Positions 52,657 through 60,376 of a stretch of 64,000 bases of DNA are shown in pieces; position 1 is the stretch's first letter; each line of letters starts with the position of its first letter. Below the pieces are notes generated by a model. It saw only the letters and a list, made by a program, of their open reading frames with translations. It made no database searches and was not told the origin of the DNA. The DNA is from an uncultured Dokdonia sp. Its GTDB lineage: Bacteria > Bacteroidota > Bacteroidia > Flavobacteriales > Flavobacteriaceae. Made by a program: the position numbers and the translations under genes. The stretch spans positions 535,805 through 599,804 of the forward strand of contig NZ_CANLNH010000001.1 of NCBI RefSeq assembly GCF_947492535.1, given 5' to 3'.

Positions 52657-52735
52657 TATGCTGTAAACCATCAGGTATCTTTTAGCTATCATGTTGTTGG
52701 ATACCTGAGGTTTTGGTTATTAGCTGTTATCAAGT
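52657..52735 (+). pseudogene. Decayed duplicate of the 5' end of the FFAPNP gene
   Basis: About 78 bases after copy 2 match the first 78 bases after copy 3, including ATGCT, ATCAG, TGTTGGAT and GGTTTTGG blocks; the ATG has become GTA and the frame is lost. A TCAGGTATC/GATACCTGA hairpin lies within it and may now act as a weak transcript end. Confidence 0.75.
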
Positions 52736-52946
52736 CGATACTATTTATAAAATATATGAGTAGGTCTTGTACAGCGTATGTAAAAGAAGTAATTTCTTAT
52801 TACGGATTTTGCGTACAGATACCCCGTATTTTCAACGGGTTTTTAAATACCGTGTAATCTCCCTTTATTTTCTAGTAGTGATTCTAATATCTTTAAAAAT
52901 ACTGATCAGTGTTTTTAATTTTATTAACCTTTTAAACAAATTTTTT

Positions 52947-53372
52947 ATGGAAAATTTTGATGAATTCTCATCTATTGAGCAGGCTGCTATGGAGCAGTCT
53001 CCAGCTCATGAAACTGATGTACGCCATAATTTTATGGAGTTGAGTAGTTTTTTAGATGACGTTGCTCATGCAGTAGATAAAGCTGCACATGATGTAGGTC
53101 ATGCTGCGCAAGATGTAGGTCATGCTGTAGCAGATCATGCAAAAGAAGCAATAGAAGTTACTGGTAAGGTTGTTCAAGTAGCAACACCAGAAACTCCTGA
53201 AGTTGAAGAAGCGACAGCTGTAACTGTTGCAGCAGCCGGCGGTGTTGTTGTAGATGGTATTTTTACAAAACAGCATGCTGAATTATTGAAAAGCATTGAT
53301 AAAGAATGCTCTGTTGATCAACTTATTGATTTAAGAAGCAGTTTAATCAAAGCAAATAGAATGCTAAAATAA
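52947..53372 (+). CDS. Paralogous Ala/His-rich protein, copy 3
   Basis: A 141-residue protein from MENFDEFSSIEQAAMEQSPA. The middle has a short tandem repeat with His (HDVGHAAQDVGHAVADHAKE), giving a long amphipathic helix, followed by TPETPEVEEATA. The C-terminal part SIDKECSVDQLIDLRSSLIK has the conserved cysteine. It lies 6 bases before the FFAPNP gene, so it heads the downstream unit. It may be a substrate, scaffold or cargo of the neighbouring enzymes; this is inference. Confidence 0.75.
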   Translation: MENFDEFSSIEQAAMEQSPAHETDVRHNFMELSSFLDDVAHAVDKAAHDVGHAAQDVGHAVADHAKEAIEVTGKVVQVATPETPEVEEATAVTVAAAGGVVVDGIFTKQHAELLKSIDKECSVDQLIDLRSSLIKANRMLK

Positions 53373-53378
53373 TATGCT

Positions 53379-53900
53379 ATGAACCTATCAGATATCTTTA
53401 CATACCTTATTGTTGGATGCCTGGGGTTTTGGCTATTAGCTAGCGCTATTTGCCAATTTAATATCCTGCGCCTAGAGGATTTCTTTAGGCGTATGGATTA
53501 TTTTTCCCTGCTTCCACGCTGGTCATTTTTTGCTCCAAACCCTGGAGTGACAGATTATCACTTATTATACAGAGATAAAGATCAAGAAAATGAATGTGGC
53601 CGTTGGAGAGAACTTCCCATCGCCAGCAAACGAACCTTATTAGGAGCCATATGGAATCCTAAAAAAAGATCTAAAAAAGCCTTGTCTGATGCTGTACAAA
53701 CAATCGTACGATCTTCAAATACATTAAAACCTAGTGAATTTAAGACATCTATATGTTATATCGCATTGGTCAATTTTATAGCTTCTTTACCAAGAAAAGC
53801 AGACGGTCGGGCAACTCAGTTTATGATTATGGAATCCTATGGTCATTATCCTGATAAAGGACCGAAAATGTTGTTTAGATCCGAATTTCATAAACTATAA
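53379..53900 (+). CDS. Membrane-associated protein with FFAPNP motif
   Basis: A 173-residue protein with one N-terminal membrane helix (YLIVGCLGFWLLASAICQ). The motif PRWSFFAPNPGVTDYHLLYR, then WRELPI, occurs in small proteins near HTTM/DoxX-type membrane proteins. The rest is soluble and helical. No enzyme family is known to me. The gaps to its neighbours are 6 and 5 bases, so it belongs to the five-gene unit with HTTM-like, serine hydrolase and DCC genes. Confidence 0.72.
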   Translation: MNLSDIFTYLIVGCLGFWLLASAICQFNILRLEDFFRRMDYFSLLPRWSFFAPNPGVTDYHLLYRDKDQENECGRWRELPIASKRTLLGAIWNPKKRSKKALSDAVQTIVRSSNTLKPSEFKTSICYIALVNFIASLPRKADGRATQFMIMESYGHYPDKGPKMLFRSEFHKL

Positions 53901-53905
53901 CAATC

Positions 53906-54739
53906 ATGGAACATTTTTTAAATATGGAGTTTGTCTATACATGTATGAAATACTTTGTACTGGTAGGAATCTCTATTTCGACGATAGAACTATTATATAA
54001 TTGGAGAAATTTTCAAGATAACCGATTGTACAGTTGGAAAGTCATTTCAACACGAGGTTATTTTTCTGAGAACAATATCTTTCATAGACTTGCTCATTTT
54101 TTATTAAAATATCCCAATTTTATTGGCGTAATTATTTTTAGAGTACTTGTTCTTGTTTTGTTAGTTGTGCCAGGCATTTGGGGATTTTCTCAAGCCCCTC
54201 TTTTTCTAGCACTTGTCTTAACATCATTATTGATCAACTACCGTAGTCCTTTTGGACAAGATGGATCAGATCAAATGTCTACTATTGTTGTTATAGTTCT
54301 TTTTCTATATCATATCAATCCTGAAAATAGTATCGTAGCACAAGCTGGTATTTGGTTTATAGCTTTACAATCGATACTGTCTTATTTTACAGCAGGATTC
54401 TTTAAAGCAAAAGGCGATAAATGGACCAAAAACCCTAATGCCGTATACCTCATATTTAATACGTCAACATATGGAAGTAAACCCATCGCGGGATATCTGC
54501 AAAATAGACAATCAGCGATTACATTTTTAACATGGTCTACCGTTGCTGTAGAAGTGCTATTTCCTTTGGTATTAATAACAGGATATCCTGGAATGCTTGT
54601 ATTTCTAGGCTGGGGATTAGCGTTTCATTTAATGAATGCTTTAGTGATGGGATTGAATTCTTTTTTATGGGCATTTTTAGCGACCTATGGTGCTATTATT
54701 TATTGTTGTATGCAGTTCTCTACCTATTGGATATTTTAA
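53906..54739 (+). CDS. HTTM-like integral membrane protein
   Basis: A 277-residue protein with six to seven hydrophobic helices. The layout resembles HTTM (vitamin K-dependent carboxylase-like membrane domain): YRSPFGQDGSDQMSTIVVIV in place of RNP..GGD, then SYFTAGFFKAKGDKWTKNPN where a substrate-proximal K and W recur, and a late helix with AFHLMNALVMGLNSF (compare HxxxxxxLGLxxF). Carboxylase activity needs residues I cannot confirm. Partner genes suggest membrane redox or modification work. Confidence 0.65.
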   Translation: MEHFLNMEFVYTCMKYFVLVGISISTIELLYNWRNFQDNRLYSWKVISTRGYFSENNIFHRLAHFLLKYPNFIGVIIFRVLVLVLLVVPGIWGFSQAPLFLALVLTSLLINYRSPFGQDGSDQMSTIVVIVLFLYHINPENSIVAQAGIWFIALQSILSYFTAGFFKAKGDKWTKNPNAVYLIFNTSTYGSKPIAGYLQNRQSAITFLTWSTVAVEVLFPLVLITGYPGMLVFLGWGLAFHLMNALVMGLNSFLWAFLATYGAIIYCCMQFSTYWIF

Positions 54740-54742
54740 TTT

Positions 54743-55717
54743 ATGGATAACTGTATTGCAGAGCACATTATAAAACACCCTGATGATTGTTCTTTACTGT
54801 TTGTAAAGAATGGTGAACAGCTATTGAGTGTTCATGAACACGTTAATCGTCCGTTGGCCAGTATTTATAAGCTTATTATTCTATTAGCGTATATAGATCA
54901 ATGTAAAAAAGGGAACATACATCCAGATGACCAGATACATTTTAATCAATTAAAAAAGTATTGGATTCATTGGATTGATCCTAATTTTCTAAAATGGTAT
55001 GGACGCCTTAAGAATGAAAAGAAAATTAAGAAGGACTGTGTCGCGCTAAAGGAAGTGGTAAAAGGAATGCTAGAATATAGTTGTAATACCAATACAGATT
55101 ATTTATTAGCAACATTGGGTATTGAAGCTGTAAATGAACAACTCAAGAAGTATCATATAGCAAATCATGATCCAGTGATACCTATATGTACCTCAGTATT
55201 GGTGTCTATAAGAGACGCAGCCATAGATCATACCCCTATTTCATTAGGGAAAATTGCTCGGGAATCTTTTGAATCTATGGTAGGAGGGAAGCGTATAGAT
55301 GGTTTAGACCTTAATCTCTTAAACGATTTTGATTATGATATGCAATGTCGTTGGAGTGATTTGTTACCGCATGCTTCTGTACATACCTATAGGGATATAC
55401 TAAAACAATTACACGCATTACAAAAAGATACTAAAGACTTACAAGATGTGATGCATTGGTTTGGTCAACTAAAAACGTATAAAGAATACACAGGCGGAAT
55501 GAAATTAGGATACACACCTAAAGTATTTAATGCTGCTTTATATATGCAGGATACATCAGGAAACGAATATCAATTAGTCTACTTTTTGAATCATCTTACT
55601 ACAGATCAAAGGCAAACCTTTGAGGTTGCGAGTAACGATTTTAATTTACAACTGTTGAAAAACCCTGCTTTTGTCGACCAATTAAAAAATCAAATTGCTC
55701 ATGTCAGTATATGCTGA
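54743..55717 (+). CDS. Serine hydrolase of the class A beta-lactamase/PBP fold, no signal peptide
   Basis: A 324-residue protein with the three active-site motifs in the right order: SIYK (Ser40, Lys43), SCN (Ser113-Asn115) and KLG (Lys254-Gly256). The motif spacing fits class A enzymes. There is no N-terminal signal, so unlike beta-lactamases it appears cytoplasmic; DCC and HTTM-like partners suggest a cyclase, transacylase or esterase acting on a local product. It overlaps the DCC gene by 17 bases and starts 3 bases after the HTTM-like gene. Confidence 0.75.
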   Translation: MDNCIAEHIIKHPDDCSLLFVKNGEQLLSVHEHVNRPLASIYKLIILLAYIDQCKKGNIHPDDQIHFNQLKKYWIHWIDPNFLKWYGRLKNEKKIKKDCVALKEVVKGMLEYSCNTNTDYLLATLGIEAVNEQLKKYHIANHDPVIPICTSVLVSIRDAAIDHTPISLGKIARESFESMVGGKRIDGLDLNLLNDFDYDMQCRWSDLLPHASVHTYRDILKQLHALQKDTKDLQDVMHWFGQLKTYKEYTGGMKLGYTPKVFNAALYMQDTSGNEYQLVYFLNHLTTDQRQTFEVASNDFNLQLLKNPAFVDQLKNQIAHVSIC

Positions 55718-56108
55718 AAAAATAGTGATGTTTGATGGCGATTGTTCTTTCTGTGATCGTACGGTCAATTTTTTGTTTGATCACAATCCAAAACGAACAT
55801 TGTATTTTACTTCACAACAATCTACCTTAGGTAAGGCATTATTAGAAAAGAATAATTTGCCCAGTGATCTAGATACGATCTATTTTTATGCTAATGGGAA
55901 GGTCTATGAAAAAGCCGCTGCCTTCTTTTACATCGCAAAAGAGCTAAATAGTCCGTGGCGTTATTTCTCTTTGTTAAGACGTTTTATTCCACACGTTTTT
56001 GGAGATTGGTGTTATGACCGTATTGCAAAACGAAGACATCTTTTATTAGGCAAAAAGGATAGCTGTAGACTCATGACTAAAGAGGAGCAACAGTATTTTT
56101 TATTATAA
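55701..56108 (+). CDS. DCC1-like thiol-disulfide oxidoreductase
   Basis: A 135-residue protein of the DCC family (DUF393). It begins MSVYAEKIVMFDGDCSFCDR with the DGDCxxCD motif and continues FLFDHNPKRTLYFTSQQST, then IPHVFGDWCYDRIAKRRH, the family's second conserved block. The internal ATG is preferred over the TTG six bases upstream. DCC proteins are thioredoxin-fold and often neighbour HTTM/DoxX membrane proteins. It ends the operon; its likely target is a cysteine of one of the neighbours. Confidence 0.85.
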   Translation: MSVYAEKIVMFDGDCSFCDRTVNFLFDHNPKRTLYFTSQQSTLGKALLEKNNLPSDLDTIYFYANGKVYEKAAAFFYIAKELNSPWRYFSLLRRFIPHVFGDWCYDRIAKRRHLLLGKKDSCRLMTKEEQQYFLL

Positions 56109-56136
56109 AGTGTTATCGTAGGATTTTACTATATAC

Positions 56137-56150
56137 GCTTTCGCGAAAGC
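56137..56150. repeat. Dispersed palindrome
   Basis: A perfect core 28 bases after the DCC gene, with the left arm extended (TATAC) but the right arm not (GAAC). Confidence 0.85.
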
Positions 56151-56216
56151 GAACTTGTGAGATTCACGACCATTGGGAGAGCGAAGCGGTAAAGCGTATA
56201 ATTGCACATTAAAATA

Positions 56217-56696
56217 TTATATTCCTACTACAACCAGAAGTACAATGATCGCTATAAGACTAATAGGTGCTATTAAACTTGTGCCTCCCTTTTTAGTAAT
56301 TAAATGTATTCTTCGTTCTTTATCAGAATGTTCTTCCATGATCCTATTTATATCTTTTTGAGATTTTAAAATATAGAATTTATTTGCTAGTAGACCAATA
56401 ACAATGGCCCAAAAAATTCTACTTATGATATCAATGATTTCATAAATTTCTATAGAGATTATACCAAATGAATATAATGCTTCTTCAATAAAAGCTTCAG
56501 CAATAATAATACCCATTAAAATTAAAATATACTTATACATCTTGCGATATGCCATCCATAAAAAGCCTAGAAAAAAGGCAGGAATACTAAAAGAACATTT
56601 ACCTTGTTTATCTAGTTTTTTCATTTGGATTAGGTAATAATCAGCGTTTTCCTGAAAATATTTTTCGTAAAATTCTTTGTTTTCTTCTGTAAGCAT
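56217..56696 (-). CDS. DUF2628 membrane protein
   Basis: A 159-residue protein with an N-terminal helical region (ENADYYLIQMKKLDKQGKCS), then FSIPAFFLGFLWMAYRKMYK, the DUF2628 hallmark, and three further hydrophobic helices. The family is common and its function is unknown. The C-terminus ends in a membrane helix. Confidence 0.82.
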   Translation of the reverse strand: MLTEENKEFYEKYFQENADYYLIQMKKLDKQGKCSFSIPAFFLGFLWMAYRKMYKYILILMGIIIAEAFIEEALYSFGIISIEIYEIIDIISRIFWAIVIGLLANKFYILKSQKDINRIMEEHSDKERRIHLITKKGGTSLIAPISLIAIIVLLVVVGI

Positions 56697-56746
56697 TTTT
56701 TATAAACGATCTAATGGTTTCTAAATTAAGTAGTATTAAAAGACTC

Positions 56747-57370
56747 CTATCCTATCTTTTTTAAGACGATAAATCTATTTGTGAGTTCGAGGATGTCAAG
56801 CTTCTTTTCTTTGGCAATATACTCAATGGTTTCTGATCTGTACATAAATATATGCGTAGGATCTTTTGGATAAAACCAGGTTTTAAAATCGATGGTATCT
56901 GTATATAATAAGGTCATAATAAGTAACATCCCATTGGGTTTTAATAAAGATACAAGCCGATCAATTTCTAGTTTGGGATTATTAAAATGTTCAAATACCT
57001 CACAACTCACAATATAATCGTAGGTTGTATGCAACACCTTTTGATCAGGCGCAAAGTACGGATCGTATGGAACAATATCATAGTCTTGCTTTTTAAGCAT
57101 ACTAGAAATAACAGGTCCCGTACCACTTCCGAAATCTAATCCTTTATGTTCAGGTAAAAATGTATCAAGTACATATTGAGTGATAGGCATTGTAAAATTT
57201 TGATATCGAATATCTTCTACATCATTATTGTGACTTTCGTAATGTGTTTTTTCTTCAGTAGCAGTGAGGTAGTGTTTCTCATCTTTTACAATCGCTTTAC
57301 ATGTATCACAATCATAGAAATGTGTATCTATTTGTGTGATAAGTGTCGAATTACAAAGAGTACATAGCAT
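56747..57370 (-). CDS. SAM-dependent methyltransferase with N-terminal zinc ribbon
   Basis: A 207-residue protein. The N-terminal CTLCNSTLITQIDTHFYDCD is a Cys4 zinc-ribbon-like segment, with CxxC pairs at both ends. The methyltransferase domain has a motif I of GLDFGSGTGPVISSML, and IVSCEVFEHFNNPKLEIDRL follows, typical of class I enzymes of the UbiE/3-O-methyltransferase type. The target is unknown. Confidence 0.78.
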   Translation of the reverse strand: MLCTLCNSTLITQIDTHFYDCDTCKAIVKDEKHYLTATEEKTHYESHNNDVEDIRYQNFTMPITQYVLDTFLPEHKGLDFGSGTGPVISSMLKKQDYDIVPYDPYFAPDQKVLHTTYDYIVSCEVFEHFNNPKLEIDRLVSLLKPNGMLLIMTLLYTDTIDFKTWFYPKDPTHIFMYRSETIEYIAKEKKLDILELTNRFIVLKKIG

Positions 57371-57429
57371 ACGTTAGTATTATAGAACCCTCAAGGTACG
57401 GATATAAGTTTTAATGCATTGTTTCTGAG

Positions 57430-57469
57430 TACGCTCTTGTCTGCCGACAGGTAGGTTCGCGAAAGCGTA
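57430..57469. repeat. Dispersed palindrome interrupted by a 20-bp insertion
   Basis: TACGCT (57430-57435) and TTCGCGAAAGCGTA (57456-57469) are the two exact parts of the 20-bp palindrome, split by CTTGTCTGCCGACAGGTAGG. The join is base-perfect on both sides. Confidence 0.85.
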
Positions 57470-57522
57470 TACGACCTGTCTTTTCGAGTGCCGTCGAGAA
57501 ATCTAGTGAACTATTCCTATAG

Positions 57523-58083
57523 TTAAGGTTTTACCTGTTCCCAATAGGTATACAATCCTTTTTGGTATTTTTTATAATCTTCTGGCATGTTTGTAGTAGG
57601 AGAAAGGCTAAATGAGATTTCATCTTTAAAATACCAGAAATTATCTTTAAGCACTCCCGTAGTTGTTTCAATATTCCACGCGGGGATATTAATCAATGCG
57701 TAGCTATTTTCTTCAGTGACATACTCGACGGCAAAGTCTTTTAATTGCTCTTTGGTGTTGTATATTAATTTGATACTTGCATTTAGTTGTTCTTTCCCTG
57801 GATCACTTGCAATGACTAGTGTTTTAGTTTCATAAGCTGTTAATTCTTCTATCCAATCATAACGCGTATCTCCTGCGGCAGGATTTCCGATGCGATATAA
57901 CTCATCCATGACTCGTATACTATCTTGCTCTTTCTGAACCATTGTAAATAGATTCTCATGTGTTACTGTAATGGTATGTTTTTCAGGATCAATCGTGACA
58001 TTGGTTTTTTCTGCAATGATCCCGCTATTTTCTACACCGAAAAAAGTGCCTAATACAAAGAAGATGATTTTAATGAGTTCCAT
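57523..58083 (-). CDS. Secreted or membrane-anchored hypothetical protein
   Basis: A 186-residue protein with a short hydrophobic N-terminus (MELIKIIFFVLGTFFG). The mature part has FTMVQKEQDSIRVMDELYRI and EELTAYETKTLVIASDPGKE. No family recognised. The first 27 codons exist as a second, decayed copy 750 bases upstream. Confidence 0.68.
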   Translation of the reverse strand: MELIKIIFFVLGTFFGVENSGIIAEKTNVTIDPEKHTITVTHENLFTMVQKEQDSIRVMDELYRIGNPAAGDTRYDWIEELTAYETKTLVIASDPGKEQLNASIKLIYNTKEQLKDFAVEYVTEENSYALINIPAWNIETTTGVLKDNFWYFKDEISFSLSPTTNMPEDYKKYQKGLYTYWEQVKP

Positions 58084-58193
58084 GGTTAGTAATGGTTTTA
58101 TTATAAAAATGAAAGGTAATACATATTAGTCCAGTTTGCTTTTAATCGTCAGTTACAAAATGATGATAAGAAAGAGTACAAGGATTATAGATG

Positions 58194-58751
58194 TTAGTTG
58201 TGATTTTTTATTTCGTTTTCAAATTCTATCTTTAATTTATCCACTTTTCTTTTATTAGCAAACCAATGAAATGGTGAAGGACTTGAACCAAATCCAAACG
58301 AAATACAGTTCACTAAAATATCATTTTCGTCATAAAGTACTGTCATCTGTTTACTCCAGTCAATACCTGTTTCTTGCCAAGAAAATTGAATGATTGTTAT
58401 TTGTTGATTTGTTGATGAGATATTCCAATTATGATTTTTTGCTATTTTTTTAATCAGATTTAAGTTTTTACCTCTTGAAAGTCCATGTATTCTTTTTAGA
58501 GAATTCATAGTGATAATTGAATACATGAATAATGAACTTAAAGTAATTGCTAAAACTAAAAATAGTAAGGATAAGACAATCGATTCGTTTTTATTCAAAT
58601 CAGAATTAATTTCCATTACTGCTATAAAAGGCAAGAGAAAAACAAACATTGCGTAAAGACAATACTCAGTAATTTTTTCAAGCAACCATCGCTTAATGAC
58701 CAACTTTCCAGCTTGTTTTGATTTGGATATATCGATTGCTATTCTACTCAT
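58194..58751 (-). CDS. Hypothetical membrane protein
   Basis: A 185-residue protein with two long hydrophobic helices (about residues 32-50 and 60-82) and a soluble C-terminal domain with NHNWNISSTNQQITIIQFSW. No family recognised. It lies between the full gene and the decayed 5' copy of its neighbour, so it was probably inserted with the duplication. Confidence 0.65.
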   Translation of the reverse strand: MSRIAIDISKSKQAGKLVIKRWLLEKITEYCLYAMFVFLLPFIAVMEINSDLNKNESIVLSLLFLVLAITLSSLFMYSIITMNSLKRIHGLSRGKNLNLIKKIAKNHNWNISSTNQQITIIQFSWQETGIDWSKQMTVLYDENDILVNCISFGFGSSPSPFHWFANKRKVDKLKIEFENEIKNHN

Positions 58752-58759
58752 TAATATAG

Positions 58760-58839
58760 GTTTTCTCTGCGATGATTCCGCTATTTTCTACCCCGAAAAA
58801 AATGTCTAACACAAAGAAGATGATTTTAATGAGTTCCAT
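58760..58839 (-). pseudogene. Duplicated 5' fragment of the gene at 57523-58083
   Basis: It starts at an intact ATG (58837-58839) and reads MELIKIIFFVLDIFFGVENS, then GIIAEKT, before diverging and stopping. About 80 bases match the start of the full gene. It indicates a duplication that brackets the gene between the two copies. Confidence 0.82.
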
Positions 58840-58841
58840 GG

Positions 58842-59213
58842 TTAATTGGTATTCGTAGTTGAGGTTTCTTTATTCGGTTTCAGAATGAGAATCAAACTGG
58901 TTATTATAAAAATGAGTAAGGGTATTTTAAAAGACAGGTAATTGAATACTTCAATAGGGACTTCGGTTAATCGTCTTACTATGGGTGTAAGCATTAAACC
59001 AAGGCATATGATTTTTAAAACCCTATATCTATAATAATCAGTAAATAATAAAATGGACCCAATTAATCCTAAAATAGCAAATACTTGATCATTATTGCCA
59101 GATTTAAAACTTGTCCAGACCAACCAAAATAGAAACGGAATTCCAATAAAGTCTCCCATTAAAAAGATGCATGCGTATGAACAAAAGGCAATTGTTTTTA
59201 ATGGTATTCTCAT
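58842..59213 (-). CDS. Small hypothetical membrane protein
   Basis: A 123-residue protein with four hydrophobic helices and a Thr/Asn-rich tail (KPNKETSTTNTN). No family recognised. It ends two bases before the duplicated fragment of its neighbour. Confidence 0.6.
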   Translation of the reverse strand: MRIPLKTIAFCSYACIFLMGDFIGIPFLFWLVWTSFKSGNNDQVFAILGLIGSILLFTDYYRYRVLKIICLGLMLTPIVRRLTEVPIEVFNYLSFKIPLLIFIITSLILILKPNKETSTTNTN

Positions 59214-59297
59214 TTTATGCTATTGTTTCTATTTTTAAAGGATTTTGGACTAAGGCTTTTTATAAGAAATGTTGTTGTGTAATGTTATTTGATCAAA

Positions 59298-60155
59298 TCA
59301 ATCAATAATTTTCTCTCGTTTATGATGAAATATTTTTTTCCAAAAATTCACAAACCGACCTTTATCATTATCTTTTAATAAAAGGTAACTGTCTAAATTA
59401 TTGAGCCCTCTCAGAAGCACAAAAATTCCACTGGCAATTGCTAACAATTTTTTCAGAATTTGTAATTCGTTTTGTTCATAAAAATTATAAACCATAATAC
59501 AAAGAACAAATCCAAAACTAAATTCTAAAATGATATAAAATTTAAGCCAATGCTTTTTTAAATAAAAAAGTATTAAGCTTAAAAATAATGCTATCGGAAT
59601 TATGATAGCTCCTCCCAAAACTCTTTGAGATTGTTCCCAATAATAGATTATGAATCCTGTTAAAATTAATAGGAAAAATAATGTTAATTGAACCTTAGTG
59701 GCTATTTCAGTTTGCTGATTAGCGAATTCTAATTCTTCTGATGTGAAATCTTCTAAACTAGTATAGTCAATATCTAATGTTTCTTTAAACGTCTTAGGAT
59801 AAATGATTTTTTTATTCAATCTATTTAGCTCTTCTATTAAATATAAATCCTCAGTAATTACAGTATAATCATCAGTATTTTCAATAGAAACTATGATCGA
59901 ATTAATTATTTCATCTCTTGTAGGTCGCGCGAATACGTTTGAAACAAAATCACCAACTAGTTTTATTTTTTCTTTATTCGTTAATTCAGAATAAATAAAA
60001 TAGTTTTTTGGAATGGAGTAGAATCGCCCATATCCTGATGCAAAGGTTCTTGAGTGATTGATATATCTTGTAGTGACGTAATTATTCTGAGAGCTCTTAT
60101 CAAAAAATATCTCTGGGTAATCAGTAATTATCGATTCGTCTACTAAATATTTCAT
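59298..60155 (-). CDS. Hypothetical protein: PIN-like N-terminus with C-terminal membrane helices
   Basis: A 285-residue protein. It begins MKYLVDESIITDYPEIFF, and TVITEDLYLIEELNRLNKKI with YPKTFKETL after it resembles the end of a PIN domain. Residues 150-260 are four hydrophobic helices. The resemblance is only by motif, and a full acidic PIN triad was not confirmed. The start lies 8 bases from an attC-like site, so it is probably the first recognisable cassette gene. Confidence 0.55.
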   Translation of the reverse strand: MKYLVDESIITDYPEIFFDKSSQNNYVTTRYINHSRTFASGYGRFYSIPKNYFIYSELTNKEKIKLVGDFVSNVFARPTRDEIINSIIVSIENTDDYTVITEDLYLIEELNRLNKKIIYPKTFKETLDIDYTSLEDFTSEELEFANQQTEIATKVQLTLFFLLILTGFIIYYWEQSQRVLGGAIIIPIALFLSLILFYLKKHWLKFYIILEFSFGFVLCIMVYNFYEQNELQILKKLLAIASGIFVLLRGLNNLDSYLLLKDNDKGRFVNFWKKIFHHKREKIID

Positions 60156-60163
60156 AGTGTTTT

Positions 60164-60324
60164 ATAACGGCTCCGTATATGAAAAGTAGCGCTGAAAATA
60201 AGTTATTACTTTTCGGATTAACACATAGCCGAATTTTTATATTTTGTTTTTAACTTTTCTCTTTTTAAAAGCCAAATTAAAAATTTGGCGGTCTTTCTAA
60301 ATATACATAAACTTTAGTGTTAGC
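60164..60324 (-). other. attC-like site 1
   Basis: Left end ATAACGG (60164-60170), right end GTTAGC (60319-60324), AT-rich with internal inverted segments (AAATTAAAAATTTGG). On the minus strand the left end lies just before a start codon, as R' of a cassette would. Assignment is by analogy. Confidence 0.5.
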
Positions 60325-60376
60325 AATAACTTACGCTTTTTTTTATCTACATTGTTGCCATAGTATTTTTTCGCTA

